Shown in pieces: positions 4,425 through 7,546 of a stretch of DNA of 7,546 bases. The position numbers and the translations under genes are program-made. A model generated the notes under the pieces. It saw nothing but the letters and a program-made list of their open reading frames with translations. It did not search any database and was not told the DNA's origin. The stretch's first letter is position 1. Every line of letters begins with the position of its first letter. This DNA comes from Thermodesulfovibrionales bacterium (GTDB lineage Bacteria > Nitrospirota > Thermodesulfovibrionia > Thermodesulfovibrionales > UBA1546): the NCBI GenBank assembly GCA_919901705.1, contig CAKKPR010000284.1:1-7546 (forward strand), given 5' to 3'.

Positions 4425-6311
4425 CTACAACCCCATAACCAATCCATATAACTCAGGATAATCATCTTTCACAAGCGCAACGTCTTCCTTCAACAGCCTC
4501 AATCCCTCAGGAATGTGTTTTAGGAAATACTTTTTGCCGATAACGGAAGAGAGGAAGCCGTATGCTCCGAGGGCTTGCATGTGTCTTTGCAAACGGCAGA
4601 GGATAAGAGCAGGGTGAGTGGGCATGTCCGCCTTAGCGAAAGCGGCGGCGGATGAATTGGCATTTTTCATTTTGTCCATATAGTATCCGAGAAGACTCTC
4701 TCTCATCCCATCCTCAAGCCTGTAATAAGGGTCCCATAGGATTGATGCTACATCATACGCCGGAAGTCCCATTCTTGCGCCCTGAAAATCAATCAGCCTC
4801 GGAATGCCTTTGTGTATCATGATATTCTGAGATTGAAAATCGCGGTGGATAACTGTTTTCGGATATGAATCTGCTTTTGATGCAATTTTGTGGAATTCAT
4901 TCTGAAGCGCAGAAAGATTTTTAGGTTTTATGTTTCTGACGCCCTCTACGAACCTTTCGATAAAATAACCTGTCTCCCATCTGTAGTGCTCATAATCAAA
5001 AAGCCTGCTCTGAAGCATTGGGCATTCTGATACATTCGCAGTTGCTCCTGTGTGTATTTGAACATCTATGTTGAGAACTTTTCTGTACATCTCTTCAACA
5101 TCCTCAGGATTGCGCCTGCACTTAAGCCAGCTATAAAGAGAAATATCTCCGAGGTCTTCGAATATAGCGCTCATTTTTTCAGGTGTTGCTTCAATTAATT
5201 GAGGAACAGGGATGTTATGGTTTAAGAAAAACTTTGTGTATTTGATATGCCTGTGATAATCTGCATCTCCTTCCCTGCATTTCATAAGGACTGCTGTTTT
5301 CCCGTCTTTTTTTGTTCTGTAATATTTTCTTGCTGAACCGCCTGTGCCGATGAGAATTCCGCTTTCATCACTATGAAGAATTTCAGACTCATTCAGTTCA
5401 ATTTTAAAATCAGGGCCGAGGATGCAGTTTTCGTATGACAAACTGTTTTCTATTTTACTTCCCTCAAGCACAATGCAGTTTCTTAAAGATACATTTTGGC
5501 CTAACTCATTTTCCCCTTCGATTACGATGTAGCCATCTATTTCTGCCGAGGTGCATTTTTTTACTAAAGGATGTATATAAACTGTCTCACCTTCATTTCT
5601 CAATGCGTTTATAATTGCAGATGCGTAGGAAGCAGGAGTCCCGATGTCATTCCAGTAACAGCCGGTGAAATCAAGCGCCTGAACTTTATGTCCTGCCCTG
5701 GCTGCTGCAAGCCATGCCACTGTTGCATGAGAAACTCCATCTGGCAGAAACTTCAGTATCTCAGGGGAATATACAGCAATGCCAGTGTAGGCAACTTTTC
5801 TTGCAAGCCTGTCAGGATTCGGAGTTGATGTCCCTGGATTTTCAACATCTATGACATATCCGTTGTCATCTATAACCACATTATTATATTTAGGATAATC
5901 GTGCGTTGCTAAAGTTGCAATATTCTCTGAAGCCAGATGGGTTCCTATCAATTGTACGAAATCAATGTCAGACAGGATATCTGCATTATGGACAAGGAAA
6001 TGACTATCTGAAAGAAATTCCTCTGCATTTTTTAATGCCCCTCCTGTACCGAGTATTGGGTCTTCGGGAAACAATTCAACTCTGGCAGCATATACTGAAC
6101 TCTTAATCCATTCTTTTATCATTTCCGGCTTATAGTGAAGATTAATTCCGATTCTAGCGGAAGAGACTGCTGAAAACTTTTTCAGAGTAATCTCAATCAA
6201 AGGCCTTCCAAGAACAGGCAGCAATGGTTTTGGTATGTGGTATGTTATCGGCCTTAAGCGCTCACCAAGACCCGCTGCAGGAAGAAAAATCTTTAAAGAG
6301 AATTTGGGCAT
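4425..6311 (-). CDS. Fused MurU-like nucleotidyltransferase and AmgK-like anomeric sugar kinase
   Basis: The 628-residue protein holds two enzymes. Residues 1-240 are a sugar-1-phosphate nucleotidyltransferase: GLGERLRPIT and PKPLLPV at 14-33, ILGTGGALKNA near 86-96, the metal-binding HNAD (108-111) and NDIGTP (221-226). Residues 246-310 show irregular hexapeptide-like turns (VSLRNCIVLEGSKIENSLSY) as in left-handed beta-helix sugar nucleotidyltransferases. Residues 318-610 are an aminoglycoside-phosphotransferase-type kinase: Gly-rich loop IGTGGSARKYYR (321-332), catalytic HRDFQSQN (489-496) and IDFQG (507-511). In Pseudomonas, AmgK phosphorylates MurNAc/GlcNAc at C1 and MurU makes UDP-MurNAc; there they are separate neighbouring genes. 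The GH171 gene just upstream on the same strand supports this role. A different sugar is possible. GGAG lies 13 bases before the ATG, so the ribosome site is weak. Confidence 0.85.
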   Translation of the reverse strand: MPKFSLKIFLPAAGLGERLRPITYHIPKPLLPVLGRPLIEITLKKFSAVSSARIGINLHYKPEMIKEWIKSSVYAARVELFPEDPILGTGGALKNAEEFLSDSHFLVHNADILSDIDFVQLIGTHLASENIATLATHDYPKYNNVVIDDNGYVIDVENPGTSTPNPDRLARKVAYTGIAVYSPEILKFLPDGVSHATVAWLAAARAGHKVQALDFTGCYWNDIGTPASYASAIINALRNEGETVYIHPLVKKCTSAEIDGYIVIEGENELGQNVSLRNCIVLEGSKIENSLSYENCILGPDFKIELNESEILHSDESGILIGTGGSARKYYRTKKDGKTAVLMKCREGDADYHRHIKYTKFFLNHNIPVPQLIEATPEKMSAIFEDLGDISLYSWLKCRRNPEDVEEMYRKVLNIDVQIHTGATANVSECPMLQSRLFDYEHYRWETGYFIERFVEGVRNIKPKNLSALQNEFHKIASKADSYPKTVIHRDFQSQNIMIHKGIPRLIDFQGARMGLPAYDVASILWDPYYRLEDGMRESLLGYYMDKMKNANSSAAAFAKADMPTHPALILCRLQRHMQALGAYGFLSSVIGKKYFLKHIPEGLRLLKEDVALVKDDYPELYGLVMGL

Positions 6312-6345
6312 AGATTAACAATTACTCCAATTACACTAAGAGCCG

Positions 6346-6440
6346 TGTCATTCTGGCTTGTCCAGAATCTTTCTTTTTTACAGAAGGACTCCCGATTCTC
6401 CTCGGCGAATCCGCCTGAGTGCGGACAAGCGGGAGTGACA
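6346..6440. repeat. MITE-like palindromic repeat with 18-bp inverted ends
   Basis: The 18-base ends TGTCATTCTGGCTTGTCC (6346-6363) and GGACAAGCGGGAGTGACA (6423-6440) are inverted copies matching at 15 of 18 positions. Inside, GATTC and GAATC words form a smaller stem. The TGTCATTC...GAGTGACA ends resemble a dispersed repeat type I recall from many Nitrospirota and deltaproteobacterial genomes. It fills most of the 143-base gap between the two peptidoglycan-recycling genes, and no coding capacity is visible. It may form a hairpin in the shared transcript; no target-site duplication is obvious. Confidence 0.75.
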
Positions 6441-6454
6441 GGTTAGTGGTGTTT

Positions 6455-7546
6455 CTAATATATAAGATATTGCCTTCTCGTCTTCTCGAAGGCCCTCAAT
6501 TCCTCAGTCCACCATACTTCCATGTTTTTCAGTGATTCGCCTTTCCCTATATCTTTCCTTAACCTGTCTGTTCCAGCAAGTATATCAATTGGCATCTTCT
6601 CTGTTTCATACTCATAAGGAGGTTGTTTCCATTTGAATTGTTTCGGATAAATATCGTGAACTGCCTTAAGTATTGCGACACCTGTCTTGAATGGTTTGAA
6701 TTTATCTCTGTCGGTAATATGGATTTGTGCTCCTCCGCAGAGCTTGCCTGCATGTTTTTGGAATGCCGGCAGAAAATACATCGGCCTGAAGATAACACCT
6801 GCAAGTTTGAACTCTTTAAGTTTTTTAACAAGCCTATCAGGCTCTATGAAAGGCGCGCCGAATATTTCAAAGGGCCTTGTTGTCCCGCGTCCTTCACTCA
6901 GGTTTGTTCCTTCTAAAAGGCACATTCCCGGATAAACAATAGCTGTATCCGGCGTCGGCATATTAGGGGAGGGCATGACCCACGGAAGAGCTGTTTCATT
7001 AAACCACATCTTTCTTTTCCATCCCTGCATTTTGATAACGTGTAAATCCAGAGAAGGATAAAATTTATTCTTAAGATAATCAGCAATCTCTCCGACAGTC
7101 ATCCCATGACGAATTGGCAGAGGGCGCTGTCCTACAAAAGATGTATAGGTCGTATCAAGCACCGGGCCTTCGATTATTTTTCCTCCTATCGGATTTGGCC
7201 TGTCAAGTATTACTACTGATTTTCGATTCTCCAGACATGCCTGCATGCAGAGTTCCATTGTCCAGATGAATGTGTAGTAGCGTGAACCAACATCCTGAAG
7301 GTCTATTGCAAGAACATCTATATTTTTCAGCATCTCAGCTTCTGGTTTTCTGGTATGGCCATAAAGACTGTATACCGGAATCCCTGTTTTCTTATCTCTG
7401 AAACCCTTCCATTCGACCATATTGTCCTGAGTCTCGCCACGAAATCCGTGCTGAGGCCCAAAGATTGCATTTAATTTTATCTTTCCGGATTTAAGAAACA
7501 GACCAACGGCATGCTCCATTTTTTTATTTACAGAGGCAGGGTGAAC
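6455..7546 (-). CDS. namZ: DUF1343/GH171 protein, NamZ-like exo-beta-N-acetylmuramidase (5' end outside window)
   Basis: The frame is still open at the right edge: nine codons before the ATG at 7519 read VHPASVNKK, which matches the early DUF1343 strand and loop (G-L-x-x-[NH]-P-[AT]-S/G-V). That ATG is therefore internal, and perhaps 15-50 residues are missing, including any signal peptide. Visible motifs are FGPQHGFRGETQDN, IPVYSLYG, DVLAIDLQDVGSRYYTFIWT, DRPNPIGG, GPVLD, PIRHGMTVGEIA, WVMPSPNMPT and GTNLSEGRGTTRPFEIFGAPF. NamZ of Bacillus and Tannerella removes MurNAc from the non-reducing end of peptidoglycan fragments, acting outside the cytoplasm. The downstream kinase/nucleotidyltransferase fusion could consume that MurNAc. 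FGPQHG has Gln where I recall Glu in many members. The C-terminus (EKTRRQYLIY) looks complete. Function is by family; substrate is inferred. Confidence 0.88.
   Translation of the reverse strand, partial: VHPASVNKKMEHAVGLFLKSGKIKLNAIFGPQHGFRGETQDNMVEWKGFRDKKTGIPVYSLYGHTRKPEAEMLKNIDVLAIDLQDVGSRYYTFIWTMELCMQACLENRKSVVILDRPNPIGGKIIEGPVLDTTYTSFVGQRPLPIRHGMTVGEIADYLKNKFYPSLDLHVIKMQGWKRKMWFNETALPWVMPSPNMPTPDTAIVYPGMCLLEGTNLSEGRGTTRPFEIFGAPFIEPDRLVKKLKEFKLAGVIFRPMYFLPAFQKHAGKLCGGAQIHITDRDKFKPFKTGVAILKAVHDIYPKQFKWKQPPYEYETEKMPIDILAGTDRLRKDIGKGESLKNMEVWWTEELRAFEKTRRQYLIY

Noticed and set aside
6623..6935. + strand open frames across the GH171 gene
   Set aside because: Antisense shadows of a strongly conserved gene; no ribosome site or family match.
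7517..7519. ATG as the start of the GH171 gene
   Set aside because: The nine codons upstream (VHPASVNKK) are open and match the conserved DUF1343 N-terminal strand, so the gene begins outside the window.

Overview
The window carries eight recognisable genes or gene fragments and four kinds of short palindromic intergenic repeat. The gene types (mglB-mglA, a SurA-like lipoprotein, lipA, hom after an aminotransferase tail, a GH171 gene), the moderate GC content and the abundance of palindromic repeats suggest a Gram-negative bacterium of the Nitrospirota or a deltaproteobacterial-type lineage. That placement is inference; there is no rRNA or marker phylogeny here.

Left part, + strand (1-1560): the end of mglB (Roadblock/LC7), mglA (polarity GTPase), then a small lipoprotein that looks like a SurA/PrsA-type chaperone without its parvulin domain. 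A strong 13-bp hairpin closes this block. Middle, + strand (1574-4402): a promoter region reads into lipA (lipoyl synthase). Directly after its stop codon comes a palindromic repeat, then about 31 codons of the C-terminus of a class I/II aminotransferase whose body is missing, and then hom (homoserine dehydrogenase with ACT domain), joined by an ATGA overlap. hom carries an in-frame palindromic repeat that adds a Pro/Gly-rich insert. A short antitoxin-like gene with a good promoter and a 26-codon remnant of a RelE/ParE-like toxin follow.

Right part, - strand (4425-7546): a DUF1343/GH171 gene (NamZ-like exo-N-acetylmuramidase, running off the right edge) lies upstream of a 628-residue fusion of a MurU-like nucleotidyltransferase and an AmgK-like anomeric sugar kinase. 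Together they fit a MurNAc salvage route: NamZ releases MurNAc, the kinase makes MurNAc-1-phosphate, and the nucleotidyltransferase makes UDP-MurNAc, bypassing de novo synthesis. A MITE-like repeat sits between the two genes.

The points most worth a second look are the recycling pair with its fusion enzyme, the repeat at the edge of the decapitated aminotransferase gene, the repeat translated within hom, and two promoters placed so close to start codons that leaderless mRNAs are likely. I did not find a CRISPR array, tRNA, rRNA, transposase or phage gene. No gene-free stretch exceeds 300 bases.
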